From assembly GCA_039796915.1 (NCBI GenBank), contig JBDKIU010000034.1, positions 1 to 9,128 on the forward strand: a stretch of DNA of 9,128 bases, read 5' to 3'. This DNA comes from REEB481 sp039796915 (GTDB lineage: Bacteria; Bacteroidota; Bacteroidia; NS11-12g; UBA955). Below are positions 1 through 6,421 of the stretch, piece after piece. Position 1 is the first letter of the stretch; each line of letters starts with the position of its first letter. Below the pieces are notes generated by a model. That model was not told where the DNA came from. It did not search any database and was given only the letters and a program-made list of their open reading frames with translations. The position numbers and the translations under genes are program-made.

Positions 1-540
1 AACCTATTACTTCGACGATGTACAGATGGGAAGTCCGCTGTTCAAACAACTTGACCTGCCGGTAACCTTTGACGCCAAAGACGTGGATTATACCATGATA
101 GATTTTGGCGGAAACATCAGCGCCGTAGCTGTTGATCCAAAAAATGCCTCGAACAACGCCGCCAAGGTGGAAAAAACCGCAAGCGCTGAACTCTGGGCCG
201 GAACAACCATCGGAACTATCGAGGGCTTTGCCAGCAAAATCCCTTTCGACGCCACACACAACATCATGACTGTGAAGGTGTATTCCCCCGATGCAGGCAT
301 TGTGGTGAAATTAAAAGCTGAAGACATCAACGATGCTTCCAAAAGTGTAGAAACCGACGTGACCACAACCGTGGCCAACCAGTGGGAATTGTTGCGCTTC
401 GACTTCAGCAAAAACAGCAATGGAACGCCCGCCATCAACTACAACACCAACTACAAAAAGCTTTCAATATTCTTCAACTTTGGCGTAACAGGCGCCACGG
501 CCGGAGCCAAAACGTACTACTTCGACAGTGTAGCCATGGG
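1..540 (+). repeat. Tandem beta-sandwich module, period 510 bp (170 codons), first copy cut by the window edge
   Basis: Bases 1-30 and 511-540 align without gaps and match at 23 of 30 positions. They encode TYYFDDVQMG and TYYFDSVAMG at the same place in frame. The offset of 510 bases is exactly 170 codons, so 31-540 would be one full module and the window edge cuts the copy before it. Only the last ten codons of the earlier copy are visible, so the repeat number and overall identity cannot be judged here. Confidence 0.65.
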
Positions 541-1165
541 CGGCAGCAGCAACCCAAGCAAGGTAAATGTTACCTTCCAGGTGGACGCACGCAACGTGAC
601 CCTTGGAACCGGTGAAGTGCTTACACTCAATGGCTCCTTCAACGGCTGGTGCGGTGCCTGCGCGCCTATGACCAAAACAGCCGGTTCTGACGTTTGGACC
701 CTGACCATTCCTTTGGATACCGCCACGGAATATGAATACAAATTTGTGGTTGGCAACTGGGTGAAAGACGAGAAGCTTGCTGTTGGTCTTCCCTGCGTAA
801 AAACCACAGGTCAGTTCACCAACAGGGTATTCCGCACCAGCTATAGTGCAGATACGCTTCCGGTAGTTTGTTGGGAAAGCTGCCAGGCTTGTGGCGCTTC
901 CAGCGTAACAGAGCAGATGAGCAGCGCCCTGCGCGTGTTCCCAAATCCAGCGAGTGGCCAGGTGATGATACAGCTGGATGCTGCGGCTGCCGAAGGTGCG
1001 GGCATCAGCGTATGGAACAGCCTCGGACAGGAAGTGTTGGTGGGTCGCTTTGCTGCGGGCCAGCGCGAAACCGGGCTCGACATCAGCACCCTGCGCAGTG
1101 GCATTTACCTGATCAAAATTCAAGGCAACGGAACTTCCTGGAGCCAAAAAATCCAGGTTCAGTAA
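2..1165 (+). CDS. C-terminal part of a secreted multi-module T9SS cargo protein, probably carbohydrate-binding (5' end outside the window)
   Basis: The reading frame is open from the left edge, so the start lies outside and the ATG at 26 is internal. The visible 387 residues hold four parts: the tail of a beta-sandwich module ending TYYFDDVQMG; a complete second copy (about residues 11-180) ending TYYFDSVAMG; a module of about 110 residues starting VNVTFQVDARNV, with GSFNGWCGAC, YEYKF and a terminal CWESCQAC, resembling the starch-binding/CBM-like folds of Bacteroidota exoproteins; and a type A T9SS sorting domain (about residues 310-387) with VFPNPASG, the SLGQEV strand and a final SGIYLIKI...KIQVQ. 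In known systems such a domain directs export across the outer membrane and is then cleaved by PorU. Similar modules sit behind glycoside hydrolase domains such as GH16, but the catalytic part, if any, is outside the window, so the activity is unknown. The sorting domain is certain; the carbohydrate-binding role is inferred. Confidence 0.9.
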   Translation, partial: TYYFDDVQMGSPLFKQLDLPVTFDAKDVDYTMIDFGGNISAVAVDPKNASNNAAKVEKTASAELWAGTTIGTIEGFASKIPFDATHNIMTVKVYSPDAGIVVKLKAEDINDASKSVETDVTTTVANQWELLRFDFSKNSNGTPAINYNTNYKKLSIFFNFGVTGATAGAKTYYFDSVAMGGSSNPSKVNVTFQVDARNVTLGTGEVLTLNGSFNGWCGACAPMTKTAGSDVWTLTIPLDTATEYEYKFVVGNWVKDEKLAVGLPCVKTTGQFTNRVFRTSYSADTLPVVCWESCQACGASSVTEQMSSALRVFPNPASGQVMIQLDAAAAEGAGISVWNSLGQEVLVGRFAAGQRETGLDISTLRSGIYLIKIQGNGTSWSQKIQVQ

Positions 1166-1177
1166 ACGGCCAAAAAC

Positions 1178-1214
1178 AAACAAAAAATCCGGCTGCGTGC
1201 CGGATTTTTTGTTT
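1178..1214 (+). terminator. Rho-independent terminator of the T9SS cargo gene
   Basis: A perfect 15-base inverted repeat (1178-1192 with 1200-1214) has a 7-base loop. The stem has a GC core (tccgg/ccgga) and an A-run/T-run base with six consecutive T at 1205-1210. It begins 12 bases after the stop codon of the secreted protein and ends 30 bases before the next start codon, so it isolates the sugar transporter gene from upstream transcription. Confidence 0.9.
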
Positions 1215-1228
1215 GAAAGGCTTTATCA

Positions 1229-1236
1229 TTGATTTG
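1229..1236 (+). promoter_or_regulatory. Possible -7 element for the FHS transporter gene (weak)
   Basis: The octamer ttgatttg matches the Bacteroidota -7 consensus TAnnTTTG at five of six fixed positions. A TTG at 1209-1211 lies 17 bases upstream but is inside the terminator stem. Transcription from here would start only a few bases before the ATG at 1245, giving an almost leaderless transcript. The terminator upstream requires some promoter in this gap, but this exact site is a guess. Confidence 0.25.
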
Positions 1237-1244
1237 TCAACGCC

Positions 1245-2645
1245 ATGCAACAAAAAAACTTCAAATCGGCTCTGGGAATCATCATTACGGTGTTCTTCTT
1301 TTGGGGCTTTGTGGCCGCTTCCAACGGCATCTTCATCCCTTTTTGCAAGAAGCATTTTCAACTGAGCCAGTTCGAATCACAATTGATAGACGCGACCTTT
1401 TACGGCGGGTATTTCATCGGTTCGCTGGTTTTGCTTGCGCTTTCCAGGGTGTTTAAAATGGAAATCCTGAACCGTTTGGGTTACAAGCGGGGCATCATTT
1501 ACGGCCTGCTCATTTCCATTTTGGGTGCGCTGGCCATCATTCCTTCAGTAAACGCCGGATCTTTCCCTTTGATTCTGGCATCCTTTTTCATCCTTGCCCT
1601 GGGCTTTTCGCTGCAGCAAACCTGCGCGCAGCCATTTGTGATTGCCCTGGGAAATCCTTCGGGCGGCGCGCACCGTCTGAGCCTGGCCGGAGGCGTGAAC
1701 TCGCTGGGCACCACCCTGGGCCCGTTGGCGGTTGGATTCATCCTGTTCGGAACGGTCAGCGGTTCCGGCAAAGCATCGCTGGATTCCATCAATGAACTTT
1801 ATTACCTGCTGGCCGGAGTTTTTTTGCTGGTAGCGCTGTTTTTGTGGCGTGCCAAACTCCCGGAAATCCAAAGCGATGACGCATACGAGCCGGGCTTTGG
1901 CGCCTTGAAATTCCCACAGCTGCGACTGGGCATGCTGGCCATCTTCACCTACGTGGGCGTTGAAGTAAGCATTCAGAGCAACATGGGCGCTTTGCTGGCA
2001 GAACCTGCATTTGGTTCGTGGAAGGAAGACCAAATCGCACCCTTCATTTCATTGTACTGGGGCAGCCTGATGATTGGCCGCTGGGCCGGTTCGATTGCGG
2101 TGTTTTCCCTTTCGCAAAAGATGAAATGGCTGATGAGCGTTTTGGTTCCATTTTTGGCGTTTGCCGTGGTTTTGGGCGTGAATAAACTCAGCGGAAAGCC
2201 GATAGATGATTTATATCCGTATGCCCTGTGCGTAGGCGTGCTCATCCTGAATTTCCTGTTGAGCAAAGAACAGCCTGCACGCACCTTGCTGCTCTTTTCC
2301 TTTTTTGGCATGGCCGCTATGCTGATTGGCTTGTTCAGCACCGGAACCATTTCCATGTTTGCCTTTTTGAGCGGCGGACTGGCTTGCAGCATCATGTGGC
2401 CCAGCATCTTCGCCCTGTCCCTTTCCGGGTTGGGAAGATATTCCGGACAAGGTTCAGCATTCCTGATCATGATGATTCTGGGTGGCGCAGTGATACCACC
2501 CGTTCAGGGCTTACTTGCCGATGTGATTGGCATCCACCAGAGTTACCTGATTACGGTGCTTTGCTTTGCCTACCTGGCTTATTTCGCCTATCGGGCAAAA
2601 ACACTTTCGCCGGAAGCAAATGAAGTTGCCGTTAGCGGACATTAA
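1245..2645 (+). CDS. Sugar:cation symporter of the FHS family (FucP/GluP-like), major facilitator superfamily
   Basis: A 466-residue inner-membrane protein, close to the usual 410-470 for the family, with about twelve hydrophobic segments. FHS features seen: the first helix with FFFWGFVAASNGIFIPF, the helix 2 stretch ATFYGGYFIGS, the helix 4 motif QQTCAQPFVIALG followed by NSLGTTLGP, the helix 7 motif YVGVEVSIQSN, and the C-terminal signature IMWPSIFALSLSGLG...GSAFLIMMILGGAVIPP. Family members import fucose, glucose, galactose or similar sugars, usually with a proton or sodium ion; the substrate here cannot be told. Two acidic residues needed in E. coli FucP (Asp46, Glu135) correspond to Gly28 and Gln125. 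The ATG at 1245 is chosen because it gives the standard short N-terminus before helix 1; there is no Shine-Dalgarno sequence. It stands alone between two terminators, so it is probably a single-gene transcript. Confidence 0.92.
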   Translation: MQQKNFKSALGIIITVFFFWGFVAASNGIFIPFCKKHFQLSQFESQLIDATFYGGYFIGSLVLLALSRVFKMEILNRLGYKRGIIYGLLISILGALAIIPSVNAGSFPLILASFFILALGFSLQQTCAQPFVIALGNPSGGAHRLSLAGGVNSLGTTLGPLAVGFILFGTVSGSGKASLDSINELYYLLAGVFLLVALFLWRAKLPEIQSDDAYEPGFGALKFPQLRLGMLAIFTYVGVEVSIQSNMGALLAEPAFGSWKEDQIAPFISLYWGSLMIGRWAGSIAVFSLSQKMKWLMSVLVPFLAFAVVLGVNKLSGKPIDDLYPYALCVGVLILNFLLSKEQPARTLLLFSFFGMAAMLIGLFSTGTISMFAFLSGGLACSIMWPSIFALSLSGLGRYSGQGSAFLIMMILGGAVIPPVQGLLADVIGIHQSYLITVLCFAYLAYFAYRAKTLSPEANEVAVSGH

Positions 2646-2647
2646 TA

Positions 2648-2676
2648 GAAAAAGCCTCTGAATCAGAGGCTTTTTC
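2648..2676. terminator. Bidirectional Rho-independent terminator between convergent transporter and regulator genes
   Basis: A perfect 13-base inverted repeat (2648-2660 with 2664-2676) has a 3-base loop and a gcctctg/cagaggc core. The stem is flanked by five A on one side and five T on the other, so either strand yields a hairpin followed by a U-run. It starts 2 bases after the transporter stop codon and ends 5 bases before the stop codon of the response regulator on the other strand, so it can serve both genes. Confidence 0.9.
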
Positions 2677-2681
2677 TTTGT

Positions 2682-3392
2682 TTATCCTTCAAATTTATAC
2701 CCAACACCCCGCAGGGAAATGAAGTAGCGTGGATTACGTGGATCTTTCTCAAAATACTTGCGGAATGCAAGAATAAAATTGTCGATGGTGCGCGTACTTG
2801 GATACACGTTGTAGCCCCAAACCGTATGCAGGATGCGTTCCCTGCTTACCACCGAACCTTTATTCTCAATCAGCAACTTCAGCAACAAAGCCTCTTTTTT
2901 GGTGAGCACAAAATCACCACCAATGCCGCGGGCCTCATAGCTTTCAAAATTCACCATAAACCCATCTCCGAAATGAAACTCTTTCAGCCCCGGAGCATAT
3001 TCATGGGTTTTGCTGCGTTCCAGTAGCTTTTTCACGCGAAGCATCAGCTCTTCCAGGTTAAAGGGTTTTGCCAGGTAATCGTCGCCGCCCTTCTTCAACC
3101 CGTCAATCCGATCTTCGGAACTACCTCGGGCTGAAAGGAATAAGATGGGAACCGATTGGTTGGTGAGCCGGATGCTTTCACAAACGGAAAGCCCGTCCAT
3201 ACCAGGTAACATTACATCCAGGATCACCAGGTCGAAATTCTCCTCTTTAAACCGCTGCACGGCTGTATTGCCGTCGCGCACGGCAACAACTTTATACTCT
3301 TCAATCTCCAGGTTGAGCTTCAGCATATCAGCGATATCCTGTTCGTCTTCAACCAGTAGAATCCTGCTGGAATTCAAGGTGGATGCGTTCAT
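2682..3392 (-). CDS. OmpR/PhoB-family response regulator
   Basis: A 236-residue cytoplasmic transcription factor of normal length. The receiver domain (about 10-125) has the acidic pair Glu15-Asp16, the phosphoacceptor Asp59 in LVILDVMLPGMDG, the switch residue Ser87 (LSARG) and the conserved Lys109 in AKPF. The winged-helix DNA-binding domain (about 138-234) has the LTKKEALLLKLL helix, the recognition helix TRTIDNFILAFRKYF and the wing ending RGVGYKF. It lies 38 bases downstream of the sensor kinase gene on the same strand and very likely forms an operon with it as its cognate regulator. The target genes cannot be deduced; the neighbouring cytochrome b5-like and transporter genes are possible but unsupported. 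The ATG at 3392 gives a short nine-residue lead before the first beta strand. Confidence 0.95.
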   Translation of the reverse strand: MNASTLNSSRILLVEDEQDIADMLKLNLEIEEYKVVAVRDGNTAVQRFKEENFDLVILDVMLPGMDGLSVCESIRLTNQSVPILFLSARGSSEDRIDGLKKGGDDYLAKPFNLEELMLRVKKLLERSKTHEYAPGLKEFHFGDGFMVNFESYEARGIGGDFVLTKKEALLLKLLIENKGSVVSRERILHTVWGYNVYPSTRTIDNFILAFRKYFEKDPRNPRYFISLRGVGYKFEG

Positions 3393-3395
3393 ATC

Positions 3396-3428
3396 AAACC
3401 TCTAACTAAACCGCAAAACAGAGGGTTT
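3396..3428 (-). other. Imperfect inverted repeat in the kinase-regulator spacer
   Basis: On the transcript strand aaaccctct and agaggttt can pair as an eight-base stem with one bulged base around a 16-base loop. The 3' arm ends three bases before the ATG of the regulator gene. There is no U-run, so this is not a terminator. It could hinder ribosome access to the regulator start, but a stem this short may be chance. Confidence 0.25.
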
Positions 3429-3430
3429 TA

Positions 3431-4591
3431 TTACTGCCTGAAAAGCACCCGGAACACCGAACCCTCCGGTTTATTGTCTTCAACCCTGATTTTCGCCCTG
3501 TGCCAGTGCAGAATTTTCCGCACCAAATACAGGCCCAGTCCCGTTCCTTTATAGTTCCGTACGCGCTCATCTCCCACTCTGTAAAATTTCTGAAATATTT
3601 TATTTTTCTCCGAATCAGGGACACCGGGACCGTGATCGGCTACACAAACTTCCACCCCACCGGGAACCAGATTTCCACTGATGTGCACCCTTGCGTGCAC
3701 GCCACCCGAATATTTGATAGCATTACTCAGCAGGTTGCTGAAGGCCAGCTGTAACGATGGCTGATCGCCGTTTACGTAAAGGTTTGGAGCAACTTGCAGT
3801 GCAATGCTTCCCTGAAAATCGGGCGACAAGGCCTGTTCGCGAACCTTGGTCAACAAATCGCCCAAGTGCACGGGAGCCCGTTCAAAGTGATAAACGCGAC
3901 CTTCAATGCGGGAGGCCACGATCACATTATTCATCAAATCATCGAGCCGATTGGCATTGTTTTCGGCCAGCATGCGCAGGGCTTCCACACGTTGAGGCTC
4001 CAATCCCGGACGTTTCATGGTTTGCATGGCCAGTTTCACTGCAGCAACCGGCGTTTTCAACTCATGGGTAACGGCAAGCAGGAAGTTGTTCTGCTGCTGA
4101 TTAAAGTTCATGATGGCGTGAAAACGCGTCAGTAACCAAATAAACGCGGCCATAACCAGGGCCGACATCAAACCGCCGGCACTGACAAACAACGCCCTGC
4201 GTCTGATGTACTGATGATACACCTCTTCTGTTGCCGAAGGAGCGACGTCCACCCTGATGCGTTCATCCAGAAAAACGCCTTCACGAATATTGAGCGTAAG
4301 AATGCCTTCGCTTTTTTGCGCCACCACAGCGTCCATCATCGAAACATTGGCACGGTAAATCCCTTTCCCGTAACGAAATTCCGATACCTGTCCGCTGTCG
4401 AACATGCCACGCAGCACCTGCTCCTTGAGCATATTTTCCGTAACCCGGCTCTGATTGGCCATGAGCTGGCGGCGCAGATCCATTTCTATGCGGCCGTAAT
4501 TCACCAGGGCAAACATCCACCAGCTGAACACGGTAAAAATGAACAAGACCATGACCCAGGTGAAGGCCCAGATGAGTTGCTGCCTTTTCAT
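3431..4591 (-). CDS. Membrane sensor histidine kinase paired with the OmpR-type regulator
   Basis: A 386-residue inner-membrane kinase that senses an unknown signal and phosphorylates the regulator encoded next to it. From the ATG at 4591: transmembrane helix 1 (about 7-30), a periplasmic region of about 100 residues without a recognisable domain, and transmembrane helix 2 (about 132-156). Then come the dimerisation/phosphoacceptor domain with His176 in VTHELKTPVAAVKL, the N box around Asn290 (NLLSNAIKYS), the G1 box DHGPGVP (319-325), the F box FQKFYR (333-338) and the G2 box GTGLGLYL (349-356). All catalytic boxes look intact; no HAMP or PAS domain is evident. The frame stays open to an ATG at 4693, but that start would add a charged, non-conserved stretch before helix 1 and overlap the divergent gene, so 4591 is preferred. 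It is the first gene of a kinase-regulator pair. Confidence 0.93.
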   Translation of the reverse strand: MKRQQLIWAFTWVMVLFIFTVFSWWMFALVNYGRIEMDLRRQLMANQSRVTENMLKEQVLRGMFDSGQVSEFRYGKGIYRANVSMMDAVVAQKSEGILTLNIREGVFLDERIRVDVAPSATEEVYHQYIRRRALFVSAGGLMSALVMAAFIWLLTRFHAIMNFNQQQNNFLLAVTHELKTPVAAVKLAMQTMKRPGLEPQRVEALRMLAENNANRLDDLMNNVIVASRIEGRVYHFERAPVHLGDLLTKVREQALSPDFQGSIALQVAPNLYVNGDQPSLQLAFSNLLSNAIKYSGGVHARVHISGNLVPGGVEVCVADHGPGVPDSEKNKIFQKFYRVGDERVRNYKGTGLGLYLVRKILHWHRAKIRVEDNKPEGSVFRVLFRQ

Positions 4592-4670
4592 CCTCCGCAA
4601 TTTATGCCTCAATCCAACTTCCTGAACGCCAGGAAGAAGAAATGACCTGTTGCTGCCGCATCTTCGCACC
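4592..4670. promoter_or_regulatory. Divergent intergenic region between the sensor kinase and cytochrome b5-like genes
   Basis: These 79 bases separate the two start codons and must hold, or lie very near, the promoters of both transcription units. On the - strand taaattgc just before the kinase start matches TAnnTTTG at only four of six fixed positions. A ggagg on the same strand touches the kinase ATG directly, too close to work as a normal Shine-Dalgarno site. No convincing operator repeat is visible. Confidence 0.4.
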
Positions 4671-4919
4671 ATGGACATGGATGCCTTGCCCACTTACAGC
4701 AAAGCGCAGCTGGCGTTGAGAAACGGACAGGATCGTCCGGAAATCTGGGTTGCGTTCCAGGGAAAGATTTACGATGTGAGCAACAGCAGACTTTGGCGCC
4801 GGGGCATGCATTATGAACACTGGGCCGGTCAAGACCTCACCGAGGAACTCAGGGATGCACCCCATTCGGAAGCGGTTTTTGAACGATTCCAGGTTATTGG
4901 ATTGATGAATCCGGATTAA
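4671..4919 (+). CDS. Small cytochrome b5-like haem-binding domain protein
   Basis: An 82-residue single-domain protein without signal peptide or membrane segment, so probably cytoplasmic. It matches the short bacterial cytochrome b5-like (haem/steroid-binding) proteins: a core strand IWVAFQGKIYDVSNSRLW (26-42), then GMHYEHWAGQDLTEEL with His47 and His50, and DAPHSEAVFERFQVIG with His65. In this family one His of the first cluster and the APH His are the likely axial haem ligands. Its redox partner is unknown. The ATG at 4671 is taken as the start; the ATG at 4677 fits the family about equally well, and an upstream TTG at 4650 is unlikely. It is divergent from the sensor kinase and lies 63 bases upstream of lpdA on the same strand, so co-transcription with lpdA is possible. 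No clear terminator follows. Confidence 0.85.
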   Translation: MDMDALPTYSKAQLALRNGQDRPEIWVAFQGKIYDVSNSRLWRRGMHYEHWAGQDLTEELRDAPHSEAVFERFQVIGLMNPD

Positions 4920-4956
4920 GTAGCGAATATCTCATCCGCAGCAGCGGTTTATACCT

Positions 4957-4964
4957 TAATTTCG
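4957..4964 (+). promoter_or_regulatory. Possible -7 element for lpdA
   Basis: The octamer taatttcg matches the Bacteroidota -7 consensus TAnnTTTG at five of six fixed positions and lies 18 bases before the lpdA ATG, a common position for such elements. No TTG -33 element is seen at the expected distance. If real, lpdA has its own promoter in addition to any read-through from the cytochrome b5-like gene. Confidence 0.35.
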
Positions 4965-4982
4965 CCCCAAATAAGAGCCGAA

Positions 4983-6371
4983 ATGAAATTCGACATCGCA
5001 ATTATAGGCAGCGGCCCGGGTGGCTATGTTGCTGCCATTCGTGCATCGCAACTCGGAAAAAAAGTTGCCGTCATTGAAAAGGCTGACCTTGGAGGTGTGT
5101 GCCTGAACTGGGGGTGTATTCCCACCAAAGCACTGCTGAAAAGCGCGCAGGTGTTTGATTATGTGAACCATGCCGCCGATTACGGCATCAACATCAAAGG
5201 CCATGAAGCCGATTTCGAAGGAATGATCAAACGCAGCCGCGGCGTAGCCGGAAACATGAGCAAAGGCGTTGAATTCCTGATGAAGAAAAACAAAATTACC
5301 ATCATCAAAGGTGCTGGTAAGATTTCCGGAAAGGGCAGTGTTGAAGTAACGGCCGCCGACGGCAAGAAAGAAAAAGTAGAAGCCGACCACATCATCCTGG
5401 CAACAGGTGCCCGCTCCCGCGAGCTGCCGAACGTAAAAATCGACGGTAAGAAAATCGTTGGCTACCACGATGCAATGGTGCTTCCTCAAAAGCCACAAAG
5501 CATGGTAATTATTGGCTCGGGCGCTATTGGCGTTGAATTCGCTTATTTCTACAGCACCATCGGCACCAAGGTTACCATCGTGGAATACATGCCACGCATC
5601 CTTCCCATCGAAGATGAAGAAGTAAGTGCCGAACTTGAAAAAATCTACAAGAAGCGCGGAGTCAACATCCTCACCAATGCCTCTGTGGAAGCCGTTGATA
5701 CCGCAGGTAAAACCTGCAAAGTGCAGGTTAAGACTGCCAAAGGCAATGAAGTGATTGAATGCGACATCGTGCTCAGCGCTGCCGGCATCCAAACAAACCT
5801 GGAAAACCTCGGATTGGAAGAGCACGGAATCAAAACCGATAAAGGCAAAGTGGTGGTGGATGAATTCTATCGCACTTCTATGCCCGGCGTTTACGCCATC
5901 GGCGACATTGTTCCCGGACCGGCCCTGGCGCACGTGGCCAGTGCAGAAGGCATCATCTGCGTGGAAGCCATCTGCGGACATCACCCGGAACCGCTGAACT
6001 ACAACAACATTCCCGGCTGTACTTACTGCATCCCGGAAGTTGCCAGCGTAGGTCTTACCGAGGCCAAAGCCAAAGAACTGGGCTACGACATCAGGGTGGG
6101 CAAATTCCCCTTCTCTGCCAGTGGTAAAGCAAGTGCTTCAGGTGCCAAGGAAGGCTTTGTAAAGGTGATTTTTGACAAGAAATACGGCGAATGGCTGGGT
6201 GCGCATTTCATCGGCGCAGGCGTTACCGATATGATCGCAGAAGCTGTTGTGGCCAGAAAACTGGAAACCACCGGCCATGAAATCATCAAAGCGGTACATC
6301 CACATCCAACCATGAGCGAAGCCGTTATGGAAGCAGTTGCCAAGGCTTACGACGAGTGTATTCACCTGTAA
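4983..6371 (+). CDS. lpdA: Dihydrolipoyl dehydrogenase (E3 subunit of 2-oxoacid dehydrogenase complexes)
   Basis: A 462-residue flavoenzyme, the usual length. It reoxidises the dihydrolipoyl groups of pyruvate and 2-oxoglutarate dehydrogenase complexes (and the glycine cleavage system) and reduces NAD+. Seen in order: the FAD-binding GSGPGG (9-14), the redox disulfide GGVCLNWGCIPTK with Cys40 and Cys45, ATGAR (140-144), the NAD-binding GSGAIG (178-183), the second FAD motif GVYAIGD (302-308), and the C-terminal dimer interface with HPHPTMSE, where His441 and Glu446 form the catalytic dyad that protonates the thiol of the partner subunit. No residue needed for activity is missing. No E1 or E2 gene is adjacent, as is common when one E3 serves several complexes. 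The ATG at 4983 begins directly before the first beta strand; a strong terminator follows the stop codon. Confidence 0.97.
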   Translation: MKFDIAIIGSGPGGYVAAIRASQLGKKVAVIEKADLGGVCLNWGCIPTKALLKSAQVFDYVNHAADYGINIKGHEADFEGMIKRSRGVAGNMSKGVEFLMKKNKITIIKGAGKISGKGSVEVTAADGKKEKVEADHIILATGARSRELPNVKIDGKKIVGYHDAMVLPQKPQSMVIIGSGAIGVEFAYFYSTIGTKVTIVEYMPRILPIEDEEVSAELEKIYKKRGVNILTNASVEAVDTAGKTCKVQVKTAKGNEVIECDIVLSAAGIQTNLENLGLEEHGIKTDKGKVVVDEFYRTSMPGVYAIGDIVPGPALAHVASAEGIICVEAICGHHPEPLNYNNIPGCTYCIPEVASVGLTEAKAKELGYDIRVGKFPFSASGKASASGAKEGFVKVIFDKKYGEWLGAHFIGAGVTDMIAEAVVARKLETTGHEIIKAVHPHPTMSEAVMEAVAKAYDECIHL

Positions 6372-6392
6372 TTTAAACCCAACTACAATTCC

Positions 6393-6421
6393 AGCCTGTG
6401 CCTCCGGCACAGGCTTTTTTT
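6393..6421 (+). terminator. Rho-independent terminator of lpdA, abutting the next start codon
   Basis: A perfect ten-base stem (6393-6402 with 6406-6415, agcctgtgcc/ggcacaggct) has a three-base loop and a run of seven T (6415-6421). It lies 21 bases after the lpdA stop codon. The T-run ends one base before the ATG at 6422 of the next gene, so any transcript of that gene that starts upstream must pass the hairpin. Confidence 0.88.

Noticed and set aside
464..1183. A 239-codon open frame on the - strand opposite the T9SS cargo gene
   Set aside because: The + strand frame carries clear modules and a sorting domain; the antisense frame has low-complexity composition and runs through the start of the terminator region.
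4592..4693. Longer sensor kinase beginning at the ATG at 4693
   Set aside because: It would add 34 residues not typical of the family before helix 1 and overlap the start of the divergent cytochrome b5-like gene.
4908..4917. Palindrome aatccggatt at the end of the cytochrome b5-like gene
   Set aside because: It is short, has no loop, lies in coding sequence, and I saw no second copy as expected for an operator.
4936..4950. Possible terminator after the cytochrome b5-like gene (ccgc/gcgg followed by three T)
   Set aside because: The stem is only four base pairs and the T-run is three bases, too weak to support.
4956..5984. A 342-codon open frame on the - strand across lpdA
   Set aside because: It lies wholly opposite lpdA, whose protein matches its family throughout. 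The antisense product is rich in Phe, His, Asp and Gly with no recognisable domain, as expected from mirroring a codon-biased gene.
6398..6421. Upstream GTG start that would extend the hydrolase by eight residues
   Set aside because: The extension lies within the terminator stem and T-run, and the family N-terminus begins at the ATG at 6422.
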